Assembly (NCBI GenBank): GCA_944990035.1
Contig: CALYLX010000136.1
Span: 1,116,001 to 1,180,000 of the forward strand
DNA from: Clitopilus passeckerianus
Taxonomy: Eukaryota > Basidiomycota > Agaricomycetes > Agaricales > Entolomataceae
Length of the DNA: 64,000 bases
Direction of reading: 5' to 3'
Shown: positions 1-14,100 of the stretch, piece by piece
How positions within the stretch are numbered: the first letter of the stretch is position 1
Layout of the letters: each line of letters begins with the position of its first letter
Made by a program: the position numbers and the translations under genes
Notes under the pieces: model-generated
What the model saw: only the letters and a program-made list of their open reading frames with translations
The model's database searches: none
What the model was told of the DNA's origin: nothing

Positions 1-1513
1 AAATGTCTGGTGTGCTCCGTTTCTCCCCAGCTCCTGTGATCATACCATCCGCTACAACGAAAAGTAGTTTCCTTGCGTCGGAATATGTCGTTTGCGAGAT
101 GGAATCCAACGTCGTCCGAAGCGAATCTTCGCCCTCGGAGTAGCAAGTGACCAAACACACCGCGAATAGTTCTGCGCCAATCTGAGTCAAGCTCATTATG
201 GGGGCAGCGGAATCCGAGGGAGTAAGGGTCGCTGTGGATGACGCAAATGATCGAACAGACTTCATGAGCTTGGAATTCTTGGTCCCGCCGGGGCCCGCCC
301 ACGGTGCTGTGCCGTTGCGGTTGTCGACGGATACGTTCGCGCCTTCCGGTAAAACGGCAGGGCTGATGGCTGAACGATTGAGTTCCTGGCTTGTTGGGGG
401 GCCAGCCAATTTTGCTGACATGAACCAATTGAACACGCAAGCCATTACGAACCGAACGAAGACGAGCCCCAGGATGACGATGAGGCCAGCGTATAAGACC
501 AAGTTAGTGACAAAGCAGCCAGGAGTAACCTTGTCAATGTTTCCCGCGTAGTAGCGCTGCTTAATGCATGGGATGGCGGAGTTGGTGTCTGCACGACTGG
601 AGAAAAGGCGCGTTCCGTCCTTGCCACTGCCGGTGTTGCCCTTTTTCAAGAGTGTTCGAATAACTTTGTCCACAGGGTCAGTCGGTATGGGGGTGATGTG
701 TTGTTCGAGATAGGGTTTGAGGTTGATAACTGCTCCGTCGAGAACGATGTACTGGTTGAGAAGAGCAACCTGCTCCCACGAATAGCCTGCGAGAAAGCGT
801 GTCTTGTTGAGGGTTAGGGATTGGTAGGTGCTGTCGGCACTAATTTCGGGGAGAGGGCAATCCTTGGTACTGGCGCAAGGATCGTCTTGAGCGACACGGA
901 ATTTCAGGCCCTTGCAAAGAGGGTAATCATTGGCCGTGCGTTTAAAGAGGTAGGTGATATCCTGGCCTGGCTTCCTTGCATAATCGGAAAAGTCGATGTC
1001 AGCAGTTGACTTGGCGTTTGTTACGTCGTAAATAACGCCTTGAATGCCAAGGGTGCCCTGACCGTCGCCGACGTGGAGGAATCTAGCATCTGAGGTCGAA
1101 TCCTGCGGGCAGAGTACCTTCTGGAAACCGACTGTCACGAAGCCTATGGCAGCACACATGACGGCAATAATAAAACAGAGGGCAATTTTCTCTCTCCATG
1201 CCTGCCTGACGTTCTTGTCTTTGAAACGGCTCATGGAGCTGAGAAGGACGTCGGGGGCCCAGAAAGTGACAATTATTGAGAACCATTTCCAGACTGTGGA
1301 ACCGTCGTAGGTCTCCTGAGTGGGTTGAGAGGGAGACGTTGGAGAGCGGTGGGGGTTTATGAGAGGTACTGGGGCGACGCCTCGCTCTGGGCGAGTAAGA
1401 GTCTTTGCTCTGCGAACGGTTGCGCCTGACAGCTGCGCTTGAGGTTGTCGTGTCGTGGGTATTGGTACATCGTTAGCGTGAATAACTGGTGATTGCTGAA
1501 AACGAAGGGCCAT
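1..1513 (-). CDS. CHS3: Class IV chitin synthase, N-terminal part (3' end outside window)
   Basis: Integral plasma-membrane enzyme that polymerises UDP-GlcNAc into chitin for the cell wall. About 504 codons are present, without introns. The ATG at 1513 has an in-frame TAA directly before it. In order: a Pro/Thr-rich N-terminus, a first hydrophobic stretch with TFWAPDVLLSS, the family motif VRQAWREKIALC leading into a second membrane segment, a cytochrome-b5-like domain (GVIYDVTNAK), a third membrane segment near residues 345-370, and the start of the catalytic domain (LVTCYSEGEDSLRTTLDSI, then LLFVVADGMI). The QxxRW and product-binding motifs would lie beyond the left edge. The AWREK plus cytochrome-b5-like layout is that of yeast Chs3-type (class IV) enzymes; there is no myosin head as in class V. 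Divergent from the phosphatase gene at 1741, sharing about 230 bp of promoter. Confidence 0.9.
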   Translation of the reverse strand, partial: MALRFQQSPVIHANDVPIPTTRQPQAQLSGATVRRAKTLTRPERGVAPVPLINPHRSPTSPSQPTQETYDGSTVWKWFSIIVTFWAPDVLLSSMSRFKDKNVRQAWREKIALCFIIAVMCAAIGFVTVGFQKVLCPQDSTSDARFLHVGDGQGTLGIQGVIYDVTNAKSTADIDFSDYARKPGQDITYLFKRTANDYPLCKGLKFRVAQDDPCASTKDCPLPEISADSTYQSLTLNKTRFLAGYSWEQVALLNQYIVLDGAVINLKPYLEQHITPIPTDPVDKVIRTLLKKGNTGSGKDGTRLFSSRADTNSAIPCIKQRYYAGNIDKVTPGCFVTNLVLYAGLIVILGLVFVRFVMACVFNWFMSAKLAGPPTSQELNRSAISPAVLPEGANVSVDNRNGTAPWAGPGGTKNSKLMKSVRSFASSTATLTPSDSAAPIMSLTQIGAELFAVCLVTCYSEGEDSLRTTLDSISQTTYSDARKLLFVVADGMITGAGEKRSTPDI

Positions 1514-1740
1514 TTAACGAAAGGATGGGCAGCCGCAACGGTCTGCAGCTGTGTCGAGGGAAGGAATAGCAGGCCTGCTGGAGTTGACTGACGATTGCGA
1601 AAAGATTGTTGCTGGTTACTACTCGGGAGAATGGACACAAAGCCCTGATTGACACGTCCACGTGGTTTGATTGATGCAAGGGACGGCATACTTTCTGCTC
1701 AGCTTGTAAGCCTCTGGTCTTATAGCAGAGCCGCAAAATT

Positions 1741-3696
1741 ATGTCGAATGTAGCCGCTCTGAGCTCCTATACAGAGCAGGTGAATTCTAAATATTTTCAT
1801 CGAGCGCAGCGTTGTATTGACAAAAGTCATTGAGCTCGCACCATTGGCATCACAACATCATGCAAGCGAATATAACCGTCTGAAATTTGGCCCCAAGGGT
1901 AGGCACTGGCAGCTGCTATCAAACAAAAATGCTATTCGCTCATCGTCTGAGAATTCGACAGGGTGTCCTGTAAAATATCAGCCTCTTTCGGTTCAGTTAC
2001 CAGATATTTTTCAAGAGCTCAAGCTTCGTCAAGAGCTATCCTCATTAGCCAAACCATGGTGGCCAAGTTACAAGCCTTCCCTCCAACCGCCCATCGTTCT
2101 CGAATCCCGCGAGGCCCTTCCAGATTCTGTAGTCACTCAGCTGGAAAAGGACATAAACGCCGCCCTCAGTTCATCTCTGGACATAAGTGTATCACCGCCT
2201 GTACTATTAGACCCGTCTATCAAGACTTCTTCTTCTCATCCAATCAAGTGAGTATTTTCACTTCTGATTATTGAACACTAACCTTCTTCTTGCCTAGTGT
2301 ATCATCTGTAATACCGCCAGAACTACTGTCATTTGTATCTTCCCATGTCTCGCCTACACCATCCTCATACCCAACTGTATTCACGGTTTCACCACCCTTC
2401 ACACTGGATCGATTGGCGCCACCATACCCTTCAACACCTTATTCTACGCCAGCCGGTGTCCAATCATTCCCGGTGAATCACAAAGCACCTCAGAGCGTAA
2501 CGGAAGCTCTCAGAGCTGCTCTGACGGATAGCTTCTCGCTGCCGTGGAATAACAAGACTACATCCTTATTCTCGTTTACTCAGACTCGATCACTCTCCCT
2601 GCAACCCTCCCCTGTGGCCCAGACTTCTTCACCAAGCACCTCCTCTCTGTCCTTATCGCTATCATTACCCATACTACACCCGCCCAATCGTATTCCTGTT
2701 CTCGATGGGTTACTCCCACTGAGCCGGCTCGATGACGGATCAAATCCTATCACAATAAGGTAAGCCCGAGTGGACCTCGATCAGTCTGTGCTACGACTGA
2801 CTGTATACCCAGGTCGCGACACACGTCCCCTGAGGATAGTCCTCTGGAGAGTAGCTTACTTCTGCCGCCAAGTCCAAGCATTAAGCTTGGTAACTTGTTT
2901 TTATCTTCGTGCCCTGGCAAAAAAGGTACTTCACACTCGATTCACGCTTCGATGGCATTGCTGAAATTCATTTCCATGACCTTCTAGTGCGATTAGCTGG
3001 TCCTGTGAAAGGGCGTGGGGGTGTATGTCGAGATCTGGAGACGGATCTTCGGAGGATTAAACAGTTGGGCGTCGGGTGCTTGATATGGTCAGGCGTTTGT
3101 TGCTCTTTCTAAGCTGATTCTCACATACTTGCAGCTGCTTGGACGATGTCGAGCTTGAATTCCTTGGAGCTCCGTGGCCCCGATACGAAGCTCTTGCTCA
3201 GAGAACCGGTCTGGATGTTCTGCGGTTGAGTTGTTTCTTTCATTTGTTGTATTCCTTCTGATGAGCACGACCTTGCAGGATCCCAACCCCTGAAGGTCTT
3301 GCACCTTTAGCACCCGCTTCTCTTGATGCACACCTGACTAAGGTCATCGAATCGTATACCCTTTCCGGAATACACGTACTCGTTCACTGTCGCGGAGGTG
3401 TGGGCCGGGCTGGGGTGATAGCCTGCTGCTGGCTCATTCGTCTCGGAATTTGTGGCTGGATCGATCCTTCTGACAAGAATCCATTTGCTGATACAGACAC
3501 ACACGAATTGCTCCCTCCGCTTCAACACCGCCTGCGAGGAGTGCCAGTTGACACTATTCGGTTCGTGGAAAGGATCATCTCGGTCGTCCGAAGGCGAAGA
3601 AGCATGAAGGCTATCGAAACATATGAACAGGTGCAATTCATAGTTGACTTCGTGGAGCATTTACGGTCTGAGCAATATGCGAGGGCCGAGTTGTAA
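1741..3696 (+). CDS. KAP/CDKN3-like dual-specificity protein phosphatase
   Basis: Cysteine-dependent phosphatase. The P-loop is VHCRGGVGRAG (CX5R), reached through RLAGPVKGR, DLETDLRRIKQLGVG and the PTPEGLAP loop, the layout of CDK-associated phosphatase (CDKN3). The catalytic domain fills the last 250 or so residues. About 300 residues before it are Ser/Pro-rich and look disordered. Proposed introns: 1780-1834, 2248-2297, 2760-2812, 2926-2987, 3088-3134 and 3225-3278. These give 544 aa in one frame. The start is the least certain part: the reading frame of exon 2 has no ATG, and a 13-codon first exon at 1741 joined at a GAG acceptor restores the frame exactly. The usual general-acid Asp in the loop before the P-loop appears to be Glu. 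Substrate unknown; a cyclin-dependent kinase is an inference from the family. Confidence 0.75.
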
Positions 3697-4688
3697 AATA
3701 CATTTCCTCTAGGTTCCTTATGTCGCTCTGGTTGATTAATGGTGTTAATGGATTTACAGCATGTTTGTTCCAGATTATTCGTAACTCGTTTTTTATGTTT
3801 TCCAGCCATCCTATCCGCATGAGACTACTGATATCCATGAGACCCTTTCTACAAACCGCATTACGTCAAGACTTTGTGCTTTCCTCGTTCTCTGCCAGGG
3901 ATCCCTCTCCAGTGGTCAGGTGGGATCAACGAAATCACTCAGCTGGCCAAGCCTCAGGGTGTAAGGACGCAAATCCCTGCCTAAGAGCCTGTGCATCGCC
4001 ATTTTAGAGGTCCAGGAGCATTAGTTGGGGGTTTATGCGGGGCATTTTGACCGTACCTTGCGGTGCTTGTGAGGAATTGAAAGTTCCACCAACAACATTG
4101 GTGTATATGGAGTCGATGTTAAAATATGCCTTCTATGCGGGGTCATGATCATTTGATCAGAAAACGCGGGGTGCCATCATCATCACCCTTGAGCGCTTGA
4201 AAAATATGAACTACTGCAGTCAGTAGACGGAAAAATGTATTTCAGGTCTCTGCAGCCGCGACACGTTCTGCTCGTGAATATGTCAACTCAGAAGGGTATT
4301 GAATGGTCAAGTACGATATGTGATCGGCTTCCCCCGGTAGGGTTCCCTCCTTCGACATCTCGAGCATCAATCATCCGAACCACATCATGATACCCCACGG
4401 GCGATCATAGAACTACTACGTCGTGAATTTGACTACTCATAGCACCATCCCAGTAGAGGATGCTCTATTGTCAAGTTACACAACATCTTAACGAATCTAT
4501 TATCTAATGGCTTAGTTGCACCGTGTTTGCGGTGCTGTTGGTATCAGTGACCACTTGCGCCACATTAACCTGGCTCTTTCGGACCTCAAGACAGGTACCT
4601 TTAGGGAGTCCTCCCTAGTATCATTGCAAACGCCGCGTTCGGAAGCCGCGCAATTTTTTCTGGGTTGATCCTCGTTCCATGATGCAAC
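3697..4688 (+). other. Intergenic stretch, no recognisable gene
   Basis: About 1 kb between the phosphatase gene and the phosphotransferase fragment. I see no conserved open frame, tRNA or repeat. Short open frames occur around 4512-4754 on both strands but do not read like a known family. The missing N-terminal lobe of the phosphotransferase fragment that follows would be expected here and was not found. Confidence 0.5.
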
Positions 4689-5126
4689 TTGGATTCGGAA
4701 ATGGAAACTGATGGGTTGTGGCACTCGAACATCGTCGTCAGTACCCGTGAACAACCCTTCCGTCTCTTTATCTTGGACTGGGAACTCGCCAGGACCGGCT
4801 TACCTGGTGCAGAAGTTGGCCTTTTTTGCGCTGCTATGAACTTCCTTATTCAAGGGACCAAGGCCGCCTCTGAGCCGGCGTCGGTGGTGCTCCAGAGCTT
4901 CATCGACGCTTATTCCCGTGTCTCACATCGAGACGCTCGTCTGACCCAGGACATTTTGTCGCATTGGGGGAGTTATTTCGTTTTTTGGGCACCTCGGAAC
5001 CCTCCAGGCGATTCAGATGGAGCAATCGTTCAAGAGTTCGTGAGGGAAGGAGCCAAATTATTGGTGCACTCACGGGACCAGGATTTTCTCGCGCAGTCTT
5101 CTGTCAAAGTCCTTTTACCGAAATGA
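4689..5126 (+). pseudogene. C-terminal fragment of an aminoglycoside-phosphotransferase-like protein
   Basis: The frame reads LFILDWELARTGLPGAEVGL, then a helical tail with SHWGSYFVFWAPRNPPG. This is the C-lobe of the fungal APH/choline-kinase-like phosphotransferase family, in which IxDWE supplies the Mg-binding Asp. The catalytic-loop motif usually written HGD(F/L)W..N is here TDGLWHSN: the His is replaced and the Asp codon seems to be missing. No N-lobe with a nucleotide-binding Lys is found upstream, and a TGA lies just before the open frame. I read it as a decayed remnant. An unusual short gene is possible but unlikely, given the missing catalytic base. Confidence 0.6.
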
Positions 5127-6384
5127 ATGTTCCGGTGCCAACCTTTCTTATTGCTAGCGGCGTTTGCATGTCCTCCAACTCGGAACTAGTACCTAACAGA
5201 ATTCTTCCTTTATTCAACTTAGGTAGTGCTTACAATACGCGTTAGGTCGTCGTTGAAGTCATAATACGGAGTATGATTACATAAGCGATGGTACAATTCG
5301 TTTTCTGGGTCAAGGCTAGGATCAAGGGGAATGAATTGTAATGAATTCCAAGGGAGATGAAAGACAAAATGAGTACGTGTCGCTCAATGTGACTTTCTAC
5401 AAGTTCATTTTCACATATTTAATTGCCTTGTATTAACTCCAAGCTAGCCAACTGCAACCGAACGACAATAGCCGCATAAACTAGCCAGCGCTTCCTGACC
5501 GTGCTGACCATACCTCACAAGGCATCCTAATAACTGAGCGCAATGGACCATTTGCGAGCCACCCACCACGGGGTTCCCGGGGTCCGCACATTAACTCAGT
5601 AGCCAAAGGTACGCATATCACTACGAATCCTTGCATTGGCAACTGTGACTGAGTATCGGACACATTTGGCGGACATGCAGCATGCATCTAAACTATATTG
5701 ATGACGCACTAAACACCACCAACGGAGATAGTACGTGCAAACGGAACGGATCACCACTCATAATAATATTTCTAGATGGGCTAGGTAGCTCTGAATTATT
5801 ATGAGCACTCCATCCTTGACGCCATGAATTTAATAAGAACAGGCACAACACGACAAAGCTCCAGTCCTGCACCGTACTGTATGAAGGTGAAGGTGGCCAA
5901 TTTGCCGACGTGCGACGCGGTATGGCTCAATACCCTACTTGACATCCTTGCTGATCATACTGCCTTGGATGTGACACTCATTCATTCTGTCTCGATTTAC
6001 TTGGGTCTTCTGCAAATGAAGAAGGCTGGGTCGTGTGATCAACTTGGAGCGTTACAAAGGGTAGCCCTGGCACACGTTGACCGTTGAACGTAACGATGAA
6101 CTCGGCTCTTCTGCCCTTCGAACGCTTGGACTCGTCCGTGCAGCAAGCAGCGACTCGGGTTCTGCCCAAAGCCCGTCCCTGTTGCTGGCTTCCGGATGAA
6201 GCAATACATTCTTCCTTTCACACAAGACTGCAGTATTCCGACTGTCAAAGAAGGTGACATTCCACGCTACCTCAAGACGTTCGGACTGAACGCCACACGT
6301 TCACTTCGATTCGCTTCGGTTCAGTCCCAACAACACTGACGTACAGTATGCAATGTCGGCTAATAGGTGCACGAGGCCCCTCCT
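5127..6384. other. Gene-poor stretch upstream of SAH1
   Basis: About 1.25 kb with no supported gene. A plus-strand open frame at 5824-6087 and a minus-strand one at 5481-5687 have no recognisable motifs, no plausible splice partners and no family resemblance. The far right end is promoter sequence for SAH1. Confidence 0.5.
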
Positions 6385-6390
6385 TATAAA
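6385..6390 (+). promoter_or_regulatory. TATA box of SAH1
   Basis: TATAAA inside CTTATAAAACCCC, about 82 nt before the SAH1 ATG. Position and sequence suit a strongly expressed housekeeping gene. Motif match only. Confidence 0.5.
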
Positions 6391-6471
6391 ACCCCGTTCG
6401 ATTTCGATGATTATTTCCAATCTACTCCTCTGCTCAAGTTTAACTCGTAGCTTTCTTGACTCCTCTCCATC

Positions 6472-8341
<1,870 letters not shown>

Positions 8342-9525
8342 ATGCAGCGAAAGACCACAACGACGAGTGGAAGAGGCGCTCTTCGATATCTTGATATGTT
8401 TACTTAGATGTATTAACTTGTATTGATTAGTTCAATGGCACTTTATCATTTATTCATCTTGACTGGTGGTCAAAAATACATGACAGATGTTCAAGCTTCG
8501 TGTATGATTTGGAACTTGGAAGACATCTAAGGCTGGGGGAACGGGGTTCCAAGTATGCTTTGCAACGAACTCCATCGCTTGCGCCTCGGTTATGTGGCGT
8601 CCGACCCATCAACGTGTGATCCAAAACGGTTCCCATTAATCAATATTGAGAGCCTTAATCCTCGGATTGGGCCGGCGTTCTTAAAGACTGGGAAGCTGAG
8701 AAACTACCTACCCGGCCCTTTAATTGGTTAGGTGGTTTACAGCTGTTTTCAGATTGGTCATAACTCGTGTCTTGACCTCATATCGGTCTTCTGCTACTTT
8801 GTTTCTGTTCGAATTTCATGGCGAGTGACTCTGAAGTCAGGAATCTCAGCTTGTATATTCGTGGCAAGAATAGAGATCGCCGAAGAAAAGTGCCTCTACT
8901 GTGGATAAGGATCTATATCGCACACGAAGCAGTCATAGACTACTAAGGTGACCCATCACCCTAAAAGCGCCATCAAAATTACGTATACAGCAAAATTCAT
9001 CCCGAAGTATTGGCTGGTTGAGGTGTTTCCTGCTGGCGGTCATCCGGAGGCGACTGATCGTGGGGGGAATCGACTGCCATTTGCTTCGAACTATCCGTCT
9101 CTGGAACATCGCTCTCGTATTGACATCTAGTCCGATGATCTTAGTGAAGGGGACAATATAATTCAAGTTGCTTCACCTTTCCACATCTTCGCTTCGTGAA
9201 TCCTGTCGACGACTTAAAGAGGGTTGTTGCTGAGGCCTATCTTCTCCATGTTGGTGGGAGCGAGCGCTACGAGTAGGGTCTGTAGGCACAAGAGCAGACT
9301 CATCAGCAGCAGTTCATCATGGGTGCGAAAACAAGGCTGAAGAATGATGCTAAACAGCCAATCCGTTGATACAAGCTCCAAAAAATATTAGAAAGGACTA
9401 ACATGGATATGCAAAGGTGCATACTCTTAGATCGAACTTATCAGGGTGAGAAGGCACTAATCTTGGGACAATCTTTGTAGTCCCGTTATTTGTGCCTTCT
9501 GCAGAGTGAGACCGCGTTGGATGGC
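8342..9525. other. Intergenic stretch, possibly with 3' exons of the minus-strand gene
   Basis: No independent gene is visible. On the minus strand, open stretches at about 9412-9478 and 9173-9300 are Ser/Arg/Gln-rich (for example SARSHQHGEDRPQQQPS), in the style of the unknown gene at 9526-10769. They may be further spliced exons of it, but I could not find a convincing chain of splice sites. Confidence 0.4.
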
Positions 9526-10769
9526 CTAGTCAGCAGCGGGAATTATCAGAAACATTTCATCCAACGTATGGATGAAATACGAACGAGATCCAGTTTTTGA
9601 AGAAGGCGGCCGAGGGCCTGGCTCGAAACCTGATGAAGCTGTAGAATCAGGGGACGACTGAACTGACTAAGTTGGTTGTCTTTATCTTCATAAAACGGAA
9701 CCTACCTGTTCGTTGTTCATGCGCGATGAGGGACTTGATGGTTCCTGTATCCTCTCTGGTGATCTGACGAGTACCGGTAAAGGCGGAGGCGGCCGGAATA
9801 CTGGAGGGGCAGACGAAGCCAGGGGCAGTCCGCTCTGGGCTCCCGTCATTGAGGAAGGTTCCTCCCGCGCTTCTTCGTTTCGGCTGCGCTTGAGGGGACG
9901 TCTTGTTGGGTCGATGCTACGCGTCGGATTGTGATGAAGCTGTTGAGAACCCGAATCGATGACCGGTAGAGACCTTGGCAACTTATGTCCACCGATATCC
10001 ATGAGGGAAGATGATAAACGGCGGACTGCTTTTACCCTTAGTTTTACGTGGTAGCCGGGTAGAGGCAGTCAGACTTACTGTGGCGAGGGCTGGAAGGCCT
10101 AGCATGGCTCATTTGAGCTTGTTCGACGAGGTAGGTCCCTCCAGTCCCTTTGGTGGGGTGTGGGGTAGATTTTTGGGGACGGGGTCTCACCGAAATAAGG
10201 TCTTGTCCTGTCATAATAGGCTCTGGCGAAGCTTGGGGAATTAGCGACTGCTCGGAACCTCGGGTGGAGGTGTGATTGGAGCCTGTAGCAGTAGTTGGTT
10301 CTTCCCAAGCGGAGAGCGCCGCTTCAGTTTGCATAGTCAACCAGCTAATGACCATGTATCGCAGTAGAAAATGATTATTAAAGTTGGGTTCATCTTCTGC
10401 TGGGACAGCTTGTATCTGCTGAATAGCTAATTGAAGAACCTGACAGAGTTGCTCTTCCTCAGCACGAACAATCTGTGCGAGGTCCAACCTGGAATCAGAG
10501 CTAGTTGCCGGTCGCATTTTATAAGAGCTGTCAGGATGATCGGCACCCCATTGCCAAGCGTTCATCACTGCCTCGAGCTGGTCATTCAAGGAACCAACTA
10601 GAGCAAGTCTTTTGAAGAGGGCTTCAATATTGTGGTCGGGACGTGAGTGAGTATCTCGAATCCTCTGGGTAGCCGTTTTCATTGTTAACAGAAAGTTCTG
10701 TTCAGCTGCATGGAGGTGTTGCAGGTTGAGATAGCAGGAGAGCTTTCGCTGAGGTCGCATGGTATTCAT
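9526..10769 (-). CDS. Hypothetical Ser/Pro-rich protein
   Basis: Not recognised. The first exon (10769 to about 10190) encodes a helical N-terminal part of about 190 residues with no membrane segment. After splicing at GTGAGA near 10190, one or two small exons lead to a disordered tail rich in Ser, Pro and Arg. An intron at about 9664-9711 joins NNEQ to SSPDSTASSG in frame. The stop at 9526 is the first in that frame, but a splice just before it could extend the tail to about 9173. The internal splice sites around 10000-10110 are unresolved. The N-terminal helices probably form a small folded domain of unknown function. Confidence 0.5.
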
Positions 10770-11102
10770 ACGAGCGTGAAAAGAGTTGGCCCAGTGGGAG
10801 AAGGAAAGAATAGATAAGGGTCATGCTGCGTGGCCGTTCACGAAAGCCAACTAACTAGGTAATCTATCCTTGTTAAGCTTAGCACCTGCGTGGCCATTGT
10901 TATTCGGACGCTGGCAAGTTTCAATGATGCCATGAATCGGTGGTATTTGCCGGTGTGATGCGATGCTTGCAACTACCTTTAGATTCAAACACCAACTAAC
11001 ATCCTTCATCGACAACTTCAAGCTGATAAAAAGTGTGCTAGTGGATGCACAAGAACAAGTGAATATTGACACTGTTGCATTCCCATTTCCTCAACGGATG
11101 CA

Positions 11103-14100
11103 ATGGCTTTTGTCAAGAGCAAGCTCAAGGCTGCAAGGGATGCCCTTACGAAGAAAGATTACGTTACTGCTTCGGAAGCTTCGAGTACTGTGCTAGAATA
11201 CGAACCTGAGAACTATAACGCGTGAGGACCCAGTTTCTTCACAGACAAGCCAGTACCATGATTGCTGAAAACTTGATCAGGAATGTTTTCTTGGGTCTTT
11301 CACTGCTGGAACTCGGAAAGCATGATGAAAGCGAACAGGTGACAGAGTGCAATCCTTCGCCACACGTCGGGCTTGTTTGACGGAATGCATTTTAAGGCAT
11401 ATCGTCGAGCTGTCAACTCAAGCCCAGAACAACCTTTGGCTTGGCAGGTTTGCACATTTGCCTCGGGTACTACTGGAGAACTCATCCTTTCGTGTGAATG
11501 TGCAGGGCCTGAGCAAGTTCTACGACAGAACCAACAATTGGAAACAGTATGATGATACGCTCTCCCACTTGATCGACATCTACGACAAAGCGTAGGTGTC
11601 CGCTTTTACATTTTTGGCTTTAATATTGATGAACTGGATTAGTGGCGATCCCGTGAAGTGTGCAGAAACCTGGCAAAAGCTACTAGAGCTTCGTCGAGAG
11701 AAGGGTTCGAAGCCGGAGGTCTGCTTTCTACGAACGAAAGGCAGCACATTCGTCTGAAATTCTAAATCGTTTAGATCGTTGAAGCCCTCTCGCTGCTTCT
11801 ACCGCATAAACCTCATTATGCTTTGCTCTCTACCTTGCCACCTCCAAACCCTTCAGAGCCTCTGGCAACTACGACCTTTAAAGCACAGACAGCAATTCAT
11901 GCGTCCATTGAGCTCTTGACTGAAATAGTGGCACTATTACAGGAATACGAGGCAGATTACATTCGCAGGGAAGTAGAAAGACGGAGAACTCGACTGGGTG
12001 CCCGAGGTCCTGAGATCATCAAGAAAGAGGTCGGCCGGGAAGTATGGAGCGCATCAAAGGTCAGCCGCACCACATATCGAGTAAGGCTGACGTTTAACAG
12101 TTCTTAGCTCACTTTTTACTTCAATGAAATCCTGAATCACCCAAATGCATCCGACGAGCTGCGTCGCGCAACAGAAGCTAATCTCCTTCAATACCAGAAA
12201 CGTTATTTGTTCGCTATTCCAAACACGACAGAAAATGAGAAGCAGAAGGCAGAAATTAGATCTAACATTGACAAGATGGTAGAGGGCATGATTCTCTTGC
12301 ATGTTCCGGACGAATCAGCTTGGAGGTTCTATTTGGAATCACAAGATAATGATACGATTTGTGAGCCTATCCTTTTTCGAGCCAAGGAATAGTATTCTGA
12401 TCTGAATCAGTATTTTATCCAACCCCACTCATTCGGGAATTTTCGCAACTTTTCCCTAATTCTCCTCTAGCTTGCATTCTGCGAGGCTTCTATACATATG
12501 TCGGCGAGCAGCTAGAGGACGAAAAGGATAAACCAGCCCTTCAGAATTATGAAAACAACATCGACACTCTCCTAGTGAGTTGCGATGCTTCCCATGAAAT
12601 CACAAATTTGACTCTCGCCATAGGAGATGTTTTCCTCTGAACATAGCTCTCTGGTGGCCAATAGGGCCATAATGGAGATCTATCTCGGCGAATTTGACTA
12701 TGAAAATGCGGAGAAGGTCGCTAAGAGTGGTCTTGAACTCGTGAAAAGGATATTCACTGATACTGGCCGAAGTCTGCCGAGGTGGGTCCCTTGCACCCTT
12801 TTATATCCATAAAATTTTGATTAAATACACCCCTAGAGTCACGAAACAGTTCAAGGTGGCGTTGGCAACGGCCCTTGTCCATTTATTTCCTCCCAAGCAT
12901 CACACGCAAGCATTGCACATTGTGGATGAAGTTTTGGAAGAAGACCCTGACAATGTCGCATGTCTCATGAATCGTGGTTACATCATGCAAAATTCTGAAA
13001 GGTGGCATGAGGCGGAGTCACTCTTTGCAAAGGCCACCAAATTGACCGGAAGCGACACGCCGACAGGCGTGCGCGCTGCCGAAGAACATGCGTGGTGCCT
13101 TTGCCATATCGGAAAGGCGGAGGACGGTGTTTCGTCCCTTCGCAACACACTAGCGATCCTCCGAGAGCTCAAAGATCACTCTGAAGATGTCGCACGATGT
13201 ACTTGGAGAATTGGCAATTCGTTCTGGGAAATGGAAGGTCCGTGAAAAGCTATCCTTAGCCAACTTTGTCCCTCAGACCTTCTACAGGCTCCAAGCGGGA
13301 GGAGGCATACAGCTTTTATATTGCTGCACTGAAAGCTAATTCTGCCTTCGCTCCTGCCTTTACGTCGCTTGGAAAGTACTACGCAGATTTTTCCTCGCCG
13401 CCTGATTCCAGTCGGGCGTCGAAATGTTTCCAAAAGGCCTTTGAATTGGATCCCAGGGAGACAGAAGCCGCTCGAAGGCTAGCTGAAGGCTTTGCCAACG
13501 AACGGGAGTGGGATCTTGTAGAGGTCGTTGCCCGTCGAACCATAGAAGGAGAAGGTGCACAAGCAGGAGGGGCGGGATCAATAGCAGCAAGGTACATCCC
13601 CCAGAATGCTTGGGCTTGGAAAGCACTGGGTGCAGTAGAATATGTGGGTCATGATCAACTCAAGATCGAAATTACTAATCCAGGGATAGCATCGTCAAAA
13701 TTATGATTCAGCCATAAATGCCTTTCAGCTCACGCTGAGGAGTCGCCCCGAGGACGGAATTTCCTGGTTGCGTCTGGGGGAAGCCTACAACAGAGCAGGG
13801 CGGCACACTGCTGCCATCAAGGCGCTCGACCGTGCACGAGAGCTACAGCCTGACGACTGGATGCCTCTCTATCTCGTCGGGGAGGTCAAGCTGCGTATGG
13901 GCCTTTATCAAGAAGCCATTGCGGCCCTCAGCACAGTTCTCCAAGCACAACCGTCGGAAACAGGCGTCCTGGTTTCTCTCGGCCAGGCATATCTAGATCA
14001 AGGACGTTCGGAGCTAGCGGATGGTTTTCGTTTCAGGGGAGAGTACTCTCTACTGCATGCCACCAACGTCGGGTTGAGAGTTCTGCAAGACAGCCCTGGA

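Noticed and set aside
5824..6087. 87-codon plus-strand open frame
   Set aside because: No motif, no splice partner and no typical coding style; sits in a gene-poor stretch.
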